The notes under the pieces: model-generated | What the model was told of the DNA's origin: nothing | What the model saw: only the letters and a program-made list of their open reading frames with translations | The model's database searches: none | Assembly (NCBI GenBank): GCA_036850595.1 | Contig: CM072161.1 | Location: forward strand, 13,847,905 to 13,911,904 | Source of the DNA: Rhyacichthys aspro | Lineage: Eukaryota > Chordata > Actinopteri > Gobiiformes > Rhyacichthyidae | Direction of reading: 5' to 3' | DNA length: 64,000 bases | Position numbers and translations under genes: made by a program | Shown here: positions 13,801 to 26,455 of the stretch, one piece after another | How the letters are laid out: each line of letters starts with the position of its first letter | Numbering within the stretch: the first letter of the stretch is position 1

Positions 13801-16800
13801 TAAACAGTACATAAAAACTGAGTCCTTGGCTGCCATTTTTGTTTTGTATGTTATGTTTTGTAATAATCTACAAGTCTGTCCTCAGCAAAAGAGGTACACA
13901 GGCTTGCACTGTGTCCGTATGTTCTCTGTAGTCCCTAAGCTCTAAATCCTTAGCACTAGCATCCACATAAATCTGCTGGACATGCCTAACGGTGGATTTG
14001 AAAGCTAACTACGCTAAATAGCACCTCCACAGAGCAGGTGAACAGAAATTACAGTGAGCATTTCTCCTTTATTGATTGTTAGCATGTGAAACTTTAGGTT
14101 GACTCCTTTTGAAACAAGTTTCAGCTGCTTGTTGACTTGCTACATTTTTTTCTTATATCAGCTGCTGGTTAAAATGAAAACAAAAAACAAATTCATGGAT
14201 CAAGTTTATTCTTAAAAAGAGCCACGTGGAAAATGCACATGCAGTGATCATGTTGCAAGACTTATGTTTTTCAGTTTCTGTAGCATGTTTCATGTTTCTA
14301 AAGACAATAAGCGTATGTGATATTATACTACATAAATTGTTTTAATATTTAATATTTAATATCTAAATATTTATATTAAACAAAACCCAAACATAACTGC
14401 ATTGTGAGCCCATTGGTCAGAACTAATTATGTAGAACGTGCTGGCGGGTGACATACATGACTACATGTATGAGGACCACAGTGAGACTGCTCCAGGAGTC
14501 ACATAAAGAAATAAACTGGCAATTAATGATTTACTGATGATTTATTCAAGATCTTGGACCGATAATATATTCATGTCAAACAATCTGAGCATGAATAACA
14601 GATTGATGCAAATCAGCTGACCAGCTAGTGAAGTCTGAACAGGTCAAAAAAGGAAATATAGAAATAGACTGTCAAATACATTCACCTCTCAGGGTGTTTA
14701 CACAAATGTAAAATGTAACCTGTATAAAGTTAAAGGCATAGGTCATTATGCTAATCATGCTAGGTTAGGTGGATAAGCCATGTCGGGATCAAGTGATTTC
14801 CTTCTCTTATCAAATTTCCAGCTGAACCAAAAGTGCCGTTGGACCACACGTGTAAAGAGGATGTAGCTGGCGGACCCTGGGCAGCTCACAGATAGGACTA
14901 GATGAATATTTAACACCCACAGTCTACAGCTGAATCATGAATTAGAAATCCAAACTGTTATCACCAGACAATTCACACAAGTGCTTCCTTCACTGGGGAC
15001 CTCTCTCTCAAATTGAGTTTTAATAGTTTGGAGGAAGTCAATAGAGTAGGTTAATGATTTTATAAAGAATGAATCTAGTCTTTATCTCCCTTGACACCAT
15101 TTTGGAAGTTATACCAATCATTGGGTGTAAATAAAACATTGAAATCTTTTTCCATAGTGATTTGGAAGCACTGGGTTTGATATAGTTGCTTACTCAAACT
15201 GAGAATTAGAGATGATCAATAATTCTTTCTCATACAGGGCCTGTGTTCAGCCTACATGCATTTTCTGAGAGACTGCAAAATTGGCCTTACCTCCATCACT
15301 GATTAACCAGAGTTTTGTATTCCTGACAGATTCTCTAAAGGCCTGAAGCTAATGCTGCCATACAGACCTCATATCTTTCTCACCACAGACATCACAGCCA
15401 TCCATATTCACTGCTCGGCCGTACCTGTGTGTGCACGTTTACCGAGCTGACTCATCTCACCATGATCGCACTGCACTCTCGCGGCGGCGATGGGGGCCCA
15501 CTCAACCTCATTTTGTGACCTCTCACTGTAAAAACACATCTTTATTCACAGCACCGTCATATTTACACTAGTCATTCGCAGCTGTATAGGTACTTGAGGG
15601 GCCTAGCATTATTGCAGAAGAGAAAGGGATGTGCTTATTGGCCTTCAAGTGAACAGTGTCATGAAAATGTATCAGCTGCTGTAAGCTATATAAAATACCA
15701 CTTGTTACATAAACACAACATGGGCATGGGTTGACATCGGCATGGTAGAAAATATCAAGGTTATATAAAACACTAGAAAAACACTTTCGCTGTAGGCTGT
15801 ATCTTGACAGAAAAATGGCATTAGAGAAACAACAATAAACAAATTCATGTTTATAAACTGGTTAGCTGTTAGCTGTATAATTATTATGGTTATTTCACAG
15901 CACCAATACTGGGCAATACAGCTTAGTATTGACTATGAACTCTCATATCAGTCTGAAACCAGAAAACTAGAAAAATGATGGATCTGATGTAACAGTTTTG
16001 GATAGCTATTGGCCATATTGTCATTTTAAATACTGTATCCATGTCTGCCATATTGGAGTTGTAGTGCCTTTGGCCATGTTGTTATTTTAAACATCTGTGT
16101 CTCTCTGCTGCTTTGGAAACTCCTTTGCTGTCTGCCAACAGTTTCCAGTCACATCCCTTATATCTAGAACATTCTTTCTTCGTCTGAGGATTTATCTTCA
16201 AACTACCATGTTGCCACTGCAATAAAATGGTGTGAAGCCAATTAATAAAAAACAAGACAGAAAACGGCTTCTGCTATACAGCACACCAAAATGTCCTTGA
16301 GACCAGCCATAAAGCACAGACTGCAGCATCAGAAATACATTTCTGATCATAGGACCAGAAGTAAACAGCTGACTACACAACTGAAGGCAAACAAGCGAGC
16401 AATGAGACCAGAAATAAACGACCGGCCCACAGAGCTGGAACTAAACTGGAGATCACAGGAGAGTAGATAGATGACCAATTATCAAGCGGTGAACAGGCAA
16501 AGCTCCAAGGGTTTGACATCCGTGAGCTGTGTGCATATCCCTGTTCGACGAGCTGCTGCCCTTTCGGCTGCCTCTTAAAAGACTGGGTCGCTCAGAGTTT
16601 GCCGTCTACACTGGCAGTCCCCGAGGAGATGGGTCAGTTCCTCCTAAAGGTTACACTCTGTCACTCCGGGGAACGCGGGTCAACTGTAGACGTAGAAGCA
16701 TCTCACTGATGCAGTGATACACAGCCTAGTGTACTAGTGTAGGTATGAATGGGCTCTGTGGGGCACTTTTGTGAGCTTTCAATTAAATAAAAAATGCATA

Positions 16801-19365
16801 TATTCTTCACTATGCAAATGTTATCAATATGTTGTGGTTAGGGAGAGCTTAAGAGCCACTGGCCAGCACTGTATTGCTGTAAGTAAACAAATAGCACATG
16901 AAAGCTTGTGAATAAATCTGCCATGACAATGGATAACCATGCTGCTATCTAATATTGATCCCACACAGAAAGAGTATCTCAGCACAGGCCTAGTCGATAC
17001 GTGTTGTGTTGTGGTCAGTAAAATGCTGAATTGTTAAATTTAGAAACATTTTGCCCAGCCTTAAAACACACTGTAGCCTAAAGTTAAAATCATTTGCACA
17101 AAATCAGTCGCATTTAAACTATACACTTTACTAGTTATGAGAATAGTAAGAGCAAATTAATTCCGTAATACAACCCCCAGTGAAATAATGGGCTGCTCGA
17201 ACCAAACAACATAAAGCCTCACACAGAGAAAATATGGAGCTACGATAATGAGCCAATCAATTATTTGGATCTGCTCTAGTGACAGTTGGCTCTCACCATT
17301 CAGCAAAGCTGCCTGCAAAATGTCACTGGGTGTTTCTGTTTTTCCGCAAGATTCCACCGTTACCGCCAGCTCCAAAACAACCCGAGAGGAAAGGCAGCTT
17401 ACAACACACATACGAATAAAGCAAGTACAACATCTCCGTCTGAGAAGAAAGTGAAGCACAACCAATTATTCTATCACCCAGAGGCCCGTGTGAAAGGGTG
17501 AGGGATTGTACGAGACAGGTGATTAGTTTTAAGTGTCAGATGATTGGGCGGTGAACTCTGCACTCAGAGAACTAACACAAGGCCTAATGGAAGAAAAACT
17601 AATATTCTCAGGAAAACTATGTTTCTAAAACGCTATCAAATAACTAGAAAATGTACTTCCAGGAGTGTTCTCTACATTTGATCTTCTTTATTGGTACAAA
17701 AGTGGGTCTATTATTATAAGGATTTTTCAATGGTTTACAATTGGGTCATCAAAAAAGGTTTTCCTCATGTTTGCGGTTTCATTGAATTCCACTGTTAAAG
17801 AAAGTAATGCAGTAGATCATTAAAAGGTGATGTGTAGTTATTGGTGGTGTCTGGAGGCAAAATGTCACGCTCTTCTTTGGAGACCTACGGTAGCCCTGCA
17901 GGGACTTCTTTTTATTATATCTATATTAACAAACGTCTATTCTTACATTATAGACAAGAGTTGCTTAGGTCTACACGCATTGTAAACATGTTTTTGACTT
18001 GTGTGTTCCACCTGGTTTAACTCTATTGTATAAAACTCAACACAATTAACATGTAACTGCAACCAAAGTGTGTACAAAAAACCTTTCTTGTATCAATATG
18101 AAAAATATTAAAAACCTGCAGCTAGTTTGTCTGTGGACTTTTTGAAACATTTGCCAAGTTCTTGCTTCTGATTTGATAAAAGTGTTCATTGTTTATCACA
18201 AAGCATAAACACTGGGGCACATATGTGACTGTCTATCACACTGTTCATACATCACTTCTCCTTTAATTAGTCATTATTCTGTGATGATTACGTCCTTAAT
18301 AGGCTTTTTTTTTAAGCATTTACAAAAGGTAATGGTGACTGACTGCCAAATAGTCAGCAATAACTAATTAATAACCCAATTCTAAACCATGTGTAAACCC
18401 TTTTAAAATAGAATGATTGTGGTGTTAAGGATCTATTCTTACATGCAGTAGGTCACTCTGATACTGTGAATAACTCACCAAGAAAGCGTCGGCTAATTAG
18501 AGTTAATATTTAATTGCGAATCGCAGTCTGTGAGATATGATCAGCCAGGACTATCTCCCAACAACAGACTGTACGCCCTGAGGCCTTACAGTGTTCAACA
18601 CATCGCTCGTCTTTAACATTTTATTTGCTGCGAGACTTCTTTCTGTTCCTACACATGACTTTGAATGTGTCACGCTGATTCACTCGCCTCTGAACCTTAA
18701 TGAAAAATCACAATCCGATGTGACAGTTTTTTTTTCTCTCTTTTATTACGAGCTGCCAAGCTTACAGCCTCTTTAGCATACACGTGTTATTTAGCATTTA
18801 CCTATTTTTAGTCGTCATGGGTGTCGTGTTCGAGCCTCGCCTCGTCTGATTCAGGACAGACATGCATATTTCATAGCCTCTGTCTGCCCCTGTCTTTGTG
18901 AAGTTCCCGTTCTGGCTGTTTTTGTACATAACTCACGGTGCTAAGTGTTTCGACTGCACTACCTCCTCAAATGTATCCCACTGATCAGTTAGGTTTACTG
19001 TCCTTTCCAATCCGTACCCGCTTTATACTGGCCAACATCAGTCTCGAAAAATGTTTTTGTTACTGTAATTGCACTTGACAAACAGCCCACTGTCTCGAGT
19101 AACTGTTTATTGACTTGTCTCTCTGCACAGTGGTGTGTGAGAGGCAGAAGGTTGTGGCGTGTACCTAGGCCCACCCAAGTGCCACAGACTGGAAATGCAA
19201 CCATCGATTGACAACTTCTTTTTTTTTTAAGTAGAGGGAAACACTGGCAGTCACATAAACCTAGCCCCAGAAACTGAAAAATCAAACATGCATCACTGCA
19301 GCATTTCACAAAGCTAGGCATAGTTTGTACACATTTTGCATTCTAGTTTTGTATTCTGCTTTAGG
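7871..19365. other. gene-free sequence with possible conserved non-coding blocks
   Basis: No exon recognised. Balanced, low-repeat stretches at 8060-8600, 10090-10680, 12290-13130, 13150-13600 and 18470-18990 carry several TAATTA/ATTAAT-type homeodomain core sites and differ in texture from the AT-rich spacers. They could be regulatory elements of the neighbouring protocadherin, but a single sequence cannot show conservation. The 136-codon frame at 10296-10706 is unrecognised. Confidence 0.45.
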
Positions 19366-19570
19366 ATCGCTGGGGACTGGAGTCTATTACTAAGGTCGGG
19401 CACACTCGGGACTCAACTTTTCACACTTGCAAACCTAACAGCAAATACTATTCACCACTTCGTAATGAAATGCAGGTTTTTGGACTGTGGGAGGAAGCTG
19501 AAGTACCCACAGGCACAGTGAACATGCAAACTCCACTAAGAAAAGCCAGTGGGCTGCAGAGGGAGGCGGG
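19366..19570. repeat. teleost interspersed repeat fragment (GGACTGTGGGAGG family)
   Basis: Contains the diagnostic series CTGGGGACTGGAGTCTATTA, then TTTTTGGACTGTGGGAGGAA, GTACCCACAGGCAC and GAACATGCAAACTCCAC in the order seen in a widespread fish repeat (consensus roughly GGACTGTGGGAGGAAACC...GAACATGCAAACTCCACAC). The copy is diverged and internally shortened. No duplication was found at the ends. Confidence 0.7.
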
Positions 19571-22500
19571 CTGAGATGGATCAAAATTCTGCAACAGGAG
19601 CTCTGTTCATTTGGGGTAAGGTTTCCTCTGCATATGTCCATCAAGGAGGATCTGACTTCTCCTCCCTATGACATTACAAACATGGGACAAAATCCAGCCA
19701 AGTGGCGCCTTGCAATTGTGATGTTCACTTAAAGCACCTGGAGCCCTTCTTTCTGCTCTTATGGTTGTCCTGCATGACAGAATTCATTAGAAATGGATAA
19801 GAAGATGAATTTGACCTTAAAAACAGAGAAATAAAATTAATTAATGAATGTGACGTACAAAGATTCCACATAATTTCTGTGAGATTATGGTTAAAAAACA
19901 AAAAACATAAGATGATTGTGCGTCTCTTCAGGCAGTGCTCAATTTGTCCACTCTATTGTAGCAACAGGAAGTAATGTGTTCTATGGAAAACATATACAAC
20001 AAATGCAGTATAGTTGTTTTGAGTTGATTATACAGTACTGAATACATGGTCTTGACTGGCGTACAGAAGCGTACTCAATCAACTTCAAAGGTTGCAACTC
20101 TGGTTCACCATAAGTGAATTATATTAAGTAAGCACATGCAGAAAATGTTGACTAAATATCAAACTTGACCAGTCTTTACTACACTACATTTTCCTAACCT
20201 TAATACATAATACTCAACATAAAAAGCAGGTTGCATTTCATATGTATGTTTCTAATATATGGCTATGGCTGAAGTTGCAGCTCCATATGTGACTGTAAAT
20301 TCAAGTGGGCACTTGACGAGGAAAGAGAAGCCCGTTCTGACCTCTGATGTCGAGAGCTGTTATTAGTTATCTCAGCTCAGCACATATTGTAAATGCACAG
20401 CTTAGGCGCCTAATGGAAATGAGAACTGGAAGAAACTGCTAATGTAGTTTAGACATCTGAAGACATTGGACGGCGCTCTATACGTCTTAGGCAAATGTTT
20501 TAATTCCATTTGGACCTGTAGTGGTGGCTTATTAGATTAGTCCTTGAATGTCATGTTTATCAGGTTTACAGATGTAAATGGAAAGCATTAGAAGTATCCG
20601 TAACGGCTGCATGTAAAGGCATGGTAAAGTGAGCCCTGTTTCTGGCTGCAGAGCCGGTGTTGAGTGGAGCGCAATTTGAGGATGATTTAATCCTTATGGA
20701 TCGCTACATGCTTTGGAGTACGTGGGTGGTTTTACATTAAGCTGAGTGAATATTTAGTTGGACACGCAGCCCAAAATGTATTTGGACAGAGAACTGCTGT
20801 TGATATTTGGGCTCTGTTCTCTTTAAATGTTCACTGAGACGATGTTAATGAGGTTAGTTGGTTTTAATTCAAGAGTATCTTCAAATCTCAATTAATATTC
20901 AATGAAGCGCTTATTCTTTTCTTTTTATTGTAGCCCTAGTCATTATGTGTGTGTGGTGCCTGGAGACACGAGTGGCTCTCTACATGAACAAGGGAACAAG
21001 GGGCTTGTTGTGAACAGCGCTCACCTGTTCAGCCCGACAGCCAGCTCCGCTCGGCGATGGCCTGCCAAGCTACGCCGCGACCAGCTGGTGGCAATCTTCA
21101 ATTACAACACCTGAGCTGCATTAACTCTACAGTGCTGACCCGATAGCCAGCAGGTGCACCGGGCCGCTGGACCAGCCTCAACTCATGTCAAAACCAGGAC
21201 GACTTGGGCAGTTCATTTACTCCAGTGACATGTTTGCTTTGCTTCTGTGTGAAGGAGGAGCATTTGGAATAGACTAATTGAACTTCTACATGAGGAGACT
21301 ACACTGTTAACACTGTGCTAATCAGGTTTACATTGATGTTATAGCAGAAATTCACGGCTTCCTGTGTTTGATACACGATACATTTTCTATAATGTAATCA
21401 TCTCTTCTGAAGAAGTGATGTAATTGCATTCTGTGGTGGAAATGCAAACCACGTTTTCAAAAAGGCATATTTACAATAATCTTCTCATTACAGATCAAAG
21501 TTAGAGTGCTTTAGAAATGGTGTCAGTAAATTCTAATAATCACATGTTTGAATGAAAGGTGCATGTGTCAAATTTACAGTTGAGCAAAATGGAACACTAT
21601 ACATTCAATAGTATAAAACTACCTGAAAATAACATTCTTTGCCATTTCATTTAGACTTTCATAGCTCCATAGAATCCAGTGGAAGGAATCTATTTTTTTG
21701 GAATACACAATCTTTATGTTTCGAAAATTGAAAAAATAAAGAAAAAATAAGAACAAATTTATTCACACATCAGTAATGTTTGTAATGAAAGTTCAACATA
21801 GCATTTTAGAAGTGTTTCAAATTAATTGAATTTCTTCACACATGACAGCAACACATCTAAGTTAATCACATCCTAACATCATTATTTTAAAGATCATTTT
21901 CATGGAGATGCATAACAACAGTATCTATAAAAGAATACTGCTAAGAAGGTTAAAAAAAAGTCCCTATCGGCTCTAATATTTTTACACCAAACTTTCACTT
22001 TGGCATTAACTGCCAAGTACAGGAAAGTACATCCTTGAAAATAATACTTTGCTTGAACTTTGACCTTGTTGTCATTAAACCTCTTCATTGTTTGACAATT
22101 ATCAAATACTAGACCCTGTGCTCCACTCATTGTTCTAAGTCCTCAGTCTCTGCAGCAGTGCCCCTCATCGTGTGAATTCATTTTGGAAGTCTCTCAGCCA
22201 CTGGCTCTATTTAGACAATGATTTATTGAAGTCAAGATATTGACTCTGAAATGTATTTTCTTCTATTTTCAGCTCAGGTCTCCGAGATATGGATGTGATG
22301 ACTCGGTGGGCCGCTTGACGATCAGATGTGGTACTCTTACAACATGCTGTCTGTTAGTTACAAGTACAGCTGGTCTAAAGGTCACAATACCTCGGATAAA
22401 ATGGCTTGTTATGGTCGAGTGAAGTGCTGTTTGGTGTACCTTAAAATGTAGGAGAAATCAAAAGCAGTCACATTTGAACTGCGTTGATACAGGGCCATTA

Positions 22501-24213
22501 CAAAGGCTCTGTCGATGCAAATGGATAGCTTGTAGGTAATTCAGTAATGACGGAGAGTGTGCTCAGGTGGGAGGTAATAGAGTGTTAAATGAGTGATGCA
22601 GGGCTTCACAGGCTCGGCTGAAAAAAGGGTGAGGCTGGACTAACAGCCTCCACAGTGTAGCCATAAACCAAGTCTGTGGAGCTTTTGTTTTCAGCCAAAA
22701 GCTTCCAACATTCAGCTCATAATGGAATAAAACTTGAGTACTCATTCACTTAAAGCAAATGTCCTCAACTGATGATTCCCTTATATTTACTCCATCAATT
22801 TTAATGTTGTAACACATTGCCAGTTAATGAAAGTTAACGACACTTAAAAATCTGTGTGCTTTTCCTTCCCTTCTGCCTCCGCTTATCAATGATTTAGGCT
22901 TGTCTGTTTGAACACAAGGAGTGGGACAGATCACTCAGGCATTTCCCTCTTCCTGTGTGAACTCACCGTGACGACAATATCTGCACCGCTGTTTTGCTTA
23001 TTTGAGTGAGGGCAGGCGTAAAAAGCATCAGAGTAACAAGGCAGCGTCTGATTCCCGCTGTACATTTGTATTCACGCGACTGAAAGACATGGATTGTGTA
23101 GTCATCCATCGCTGTAGCTTGCATAGTGCAGGCTTTTCAGAAACATGGCTCCCAGGTGCATGGTTTATAATATACAGAGCAGATGTAGCTTGAAGAAACA
23201 TTGCAGTTTCAAAGTATTTAATTGGAGACTGCATTTCAAGACAGCCAGCTCTGCCGCTGGTTTTATTCTAATTGCCAGCAGCAATGCACTTAATGAAGCG
23301 AGTGCTGAAGAGTGTGGGTAAAAGAGTGAGAGTGACCAGGTTTCCAAGGCAACAGCAGCGGTAGCCGAGTAGTGTTTTCATCTTGAGGAAAGGGCTACAG
23401 GGGAGCAGTGTTTCCCTGCAGTGCTTCCTGCAGCTCTATAATGAATATCTATACAGTAATAGATATATTTGTGGAAATGCTGCAGAAGTAAGGAGAATAA
23501 AACACCACTGGTAAACCTGTAGCTCAAGGGTTTTAGTAACCACCAGAGGAACATTTATCCTCCAAACCTGGCAAATGAGACTTGTGGAGACCACTTCTGA
23601 AGTACACAAGTGCACTAGATTAAAGCAGCTCTGTGGGGAGAGCACTTTAAATAATGCCTTTAGAAATGAACAAAGGCATCTAAAGATCAGTGGTGCATTT
23701 AGATAACAATTAATACTGAATCATTTTTCCTACATGTCTTTGAATACACAGTATAGAGTCACAGCAGACTTAGTGTTTGCCTCTTTTAGCTGTCAGACTA
23801 TAATAGCTGCTGTTTTCTCTTAGTTTTCAAACTAAACTGCAATATGGTAATATTTGCTCTGGAGTCAGTCCTCTCCTGACGTAAACACTGATGCACTTGT
23901 GATGCTATAGGGTCAAATCCGGTATCAACATTTTCTTGACGGGTAGGGGTCAGGTTGGTGCTATGTTTAGAGAGCCCCAACCAAGAAAACCCAGGACTTA
24001 GCTGCTAGAGAGTTGAGTTTGGGTGTGGTAAGCCAAGGCATTCAAACTTTTTCACTTTTCTGTTCATTTTTGGTGGAGGATGTGGTCATGTTTTATTACA
24101 TTTAAAAAATATATGATAATTTTTGGGGGATTGTGTGGGATTGTACAAGAGTATGATACAAGTTGAAGTAAGTTTCTCCTTGCACTTAGAGTTCTCGCGT
24201 TATGCAGAAGACC
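19571..24213. other. gene-free sequence with possible conserved non-coding blocks
   Basis: No exon recognised. The stretches 20280-20900 and 22140-23420 are compositionally balanced, nearly free of simple repeats and rich in ATTA/TAAT cores. Elsewhere the sequence is ordinary AT-rich spacer. Confidence 0.45.
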
Positions 24214-24221
24214 CTCTAGAT
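24214..24221. repeat. target-site duplication, left copy (CTCTAGAT)
   Basis: Eight bases directly before the hAT-like left terminus, identical to 24913-24920. Confidence 0.9.
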
Positions 24222-24912
24222 CAGACCTGGGCATTTTAAGGCCCAGGGGCCACATCAGGCCCTCGACCCACCTCTGTCCGGCCCTCAGAAGGCTTGTGTC
24301 AGAAAAGGAATTCATCCAAGAGAGTAGACCCTGTGCAGTACATAATACAAACATGGTACTTTTATTTTAAAGGCCCTCGAAGACTCTTTGCTAATTAGTG
24401 TCAACAATAATATAACAGTCACTCATCTTTTCACTCTGTTCATAAACTGCATGTATTCAGCTGAGGTCAGGCAGGTATTTTTGTGTGTTGAGGGGAAGCT
24501 GGAATAGATTGTTATTGTTAAAAGTGTATTATGTTCCTGGTAAACGTCATTTAGGATAAATTCTGATTACTTGGTTCAGGCCTTTTTTGGAATCTGCTGC
24601 AAAAAGGAAGTAGCTGTTATCATTATTGTTAGAGAAGGTGACTAGACTTAACTTTAGTGTTTTTTGAGTCATTTTCTCAGGTGCCAATCCACGTTGAGCC
24701 AAGTCTGGTTTTAGAACAAAATGGAAAGAGTGGATCTAAAACAGAGGGTAATGTAGCTGTAACGGTGGCATATATTTCACATAGTTTTGCTTATAGTTTA
24801 AACTTTAAAGAATATGTTATTATTGAGCCTGAGATGACTGTGTTGGCCCGGCCCTCCACAAGAATCCCAGGTTCTAATGTGGCCCTTGGAGAAAAATAAT
24901 TGCCCACCCCTG
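24222..24912. mobile_element. hAT (Charlie-like) non-autonomous transposon, 691 bp
   Basis: The left terminus is CAGACCTGGGCATTTTAAGG. The right terminus in reverse complement is CAGGGGTGGGCAATTATTTT. Both are of the CAGGGGTGGGCA type typical of hAT elements, followed by GGCC-rich subterminal sequence (GGGGCCACATCAGGCCC on the left, GTGGCCCTTGGAG on the right). It is flanked by a perfect 8-bp duplication CTCTAGAT (24214-24221 and 24913-24920), fitting the NTCTAGAN target preference of Charlie elements. The interior is A/T-rich and has no recognisable transposase; the 80-codon frame at 24657-24899 runs into the terminal repeat and is not a gene. Confidence 0.9.
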
Positions 24913-24920
24913 CTCTAGAT
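24913..24920. repeat. target-site duplication, right copy (CTCTAGAT)
   Basis: Eight bases directly after the hAT-like right terminus, identical to 24214-24221. The lack of divergence suggests a younger insertion than the other elements here. Confidence 0.9.
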
Positions 24921-25490
24921 AGTGGTCACCCTTTACAGAAACAGATAAATGGGCCACAAGCAAAGACAGAATAATGAAGGCATAAAATTAATACAAATAT
25001 CCCAAAAAGAGGTTTAAAAGGGGCTATAGTCTAAAACAGAAGAGGTGTAGCTGGTCAAAATGATTGCAGCCAGCCCTAAATTGTGACTAAGCTAACTCGA
25101 AAAGTTAAGAAGCTGACTCTACATCCCTCTCTCTATAAATACATATATCCTCTATGCTCTCTCTGGAGTCTTATAAATATACATGAGAGCCATATGACAG
25201 AAGGCGTCCAGAATGTGTGGATCGCTATAAGCTCCACAGTAAAGTTCCAAGTCATCACATGTGAGATCTGGAGCCAGCTGCATCTTCAGGCTCTGCTCTT
25301 GTACACGTTGCATTATGTGCCATGTTAATTTATGAAGAAATCAGTCCCTTTGTTTTACAATTGGTCTGCATTTACGAGTGTCATGTGTTCCAACTAGGAC
25401 ACGCCATGCCCAGCAGGAAAACATAAAGAGAGCCGGAGCGTAGCCAATGTGTTGCATTAGCCTAACGGTCAGTAATGGATAAAATAAAGC

Positions 25491-25506
25491 AAAAAAAAAA
25501 AAAAAA
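25491..25506. repeat. poly-A run, 16 bp
   Basis: Sixteen consecutive A residues after AATAAAGC. This may be the tail of an old retroposed sequence, but no element was recognised upstream. Confidence 0.8.
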
Positions 25507-26299
25507 CTCGCTGAAGGGCCCTGCTTCAAATCCCCTGAGTGTTTTAGAGGAACGAACCTTACTGTGAGAACATTCTGACCTTGCGGGAGCTATAATTACT
25601 CTCACAGACTCAAGAAGTTTAGATAACAATATACAAGAGACAGGAAGAACGGAAAATATTCATAAGACAATATTTATTCTTCCTACGTGTACAGCTGTTC
25701 AGTCATGTGGAAGAAATGAAGACTCTTACCGTAATCACCAAGAATATGTAGCATTAGAAAAGCAATATGCAGTCTACGGGGGAATATTTGCAAATAAATA
25801 GCTCAAATCCTGTGTTAACTTTGACTAAAGCTTCGATGAATGAATCATACAGTGACAGCATGGGTAGTCTGTGCATCCATACCATGCTACTGTTATTCTA
25901 CAATATGTCACAATAGCACCTGGAAACGTGATGCCCTTTGATGAGGGTCTAAGTGGTTATTGGCAAGAATTTTCAGAGAAGTCTTGTGTATTGTGAACAC
26001 ACTGGAAACATAACATTTACCCATTGCTATTTCTCACCTGCAGTGGCATCAAAATATATTCATGTCCATACAAAAGCATGACAAAAGTTTAATAGTTCTG
26101 CAAAATTCAGTGACTGCATTCAGATTATAGTTTAAATACTTTAAACACACAACCTTAAAGTGGTTGAGAAGTAGGAGTAATTGGAGTAATTGGCGGTATT
26201 TTATTTATTTCTTTATTTATTGTTTCGGTCCAGTGGCAACTCTGCCTATGTTGGTACTTTCCCTGGTGATTTATTAAAGAATTTCAGTTCCTACACATA

Positions 26300-26455
26300 C
26301 TTCCACTTTCTGCTGTCTACATTTAAGGGTAACTGGAGCCTATCCTCGCTGTGTGACACAGAACATTCGATTGTAGGACTAACTCTTTGAGAACCATTCA
26401 CTCTTAAAATTTGTTCCAATGGGCATTTTAGAGTCAACTATCTCAAGTCCAAAAT
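26300..26455. repeat. teleost interspersed repeat fragment, 5' part of the GGACTGTGGGAGG family
   Basis: GGGTAACTGGAGCCTATCCT followed by CATTCACTC and CATTTTAGAGTCAACTATCT matches the upstream half of the same family (GGGGCTGGAGCCTATCCCAGC... ...CAATTTAGAGTCACCAAT). It stops before the GGACTGTGGGAGG part. Confidence 0.6.

Noticed and set aside
24657..24899. 80-codon frame inside the hAT-like element as a transposase remnant
   Set aside because: No hAT dimerisation or catalytic motif; the frame runs into the terminal inverted repeat, as expected for a non-autonomous element.
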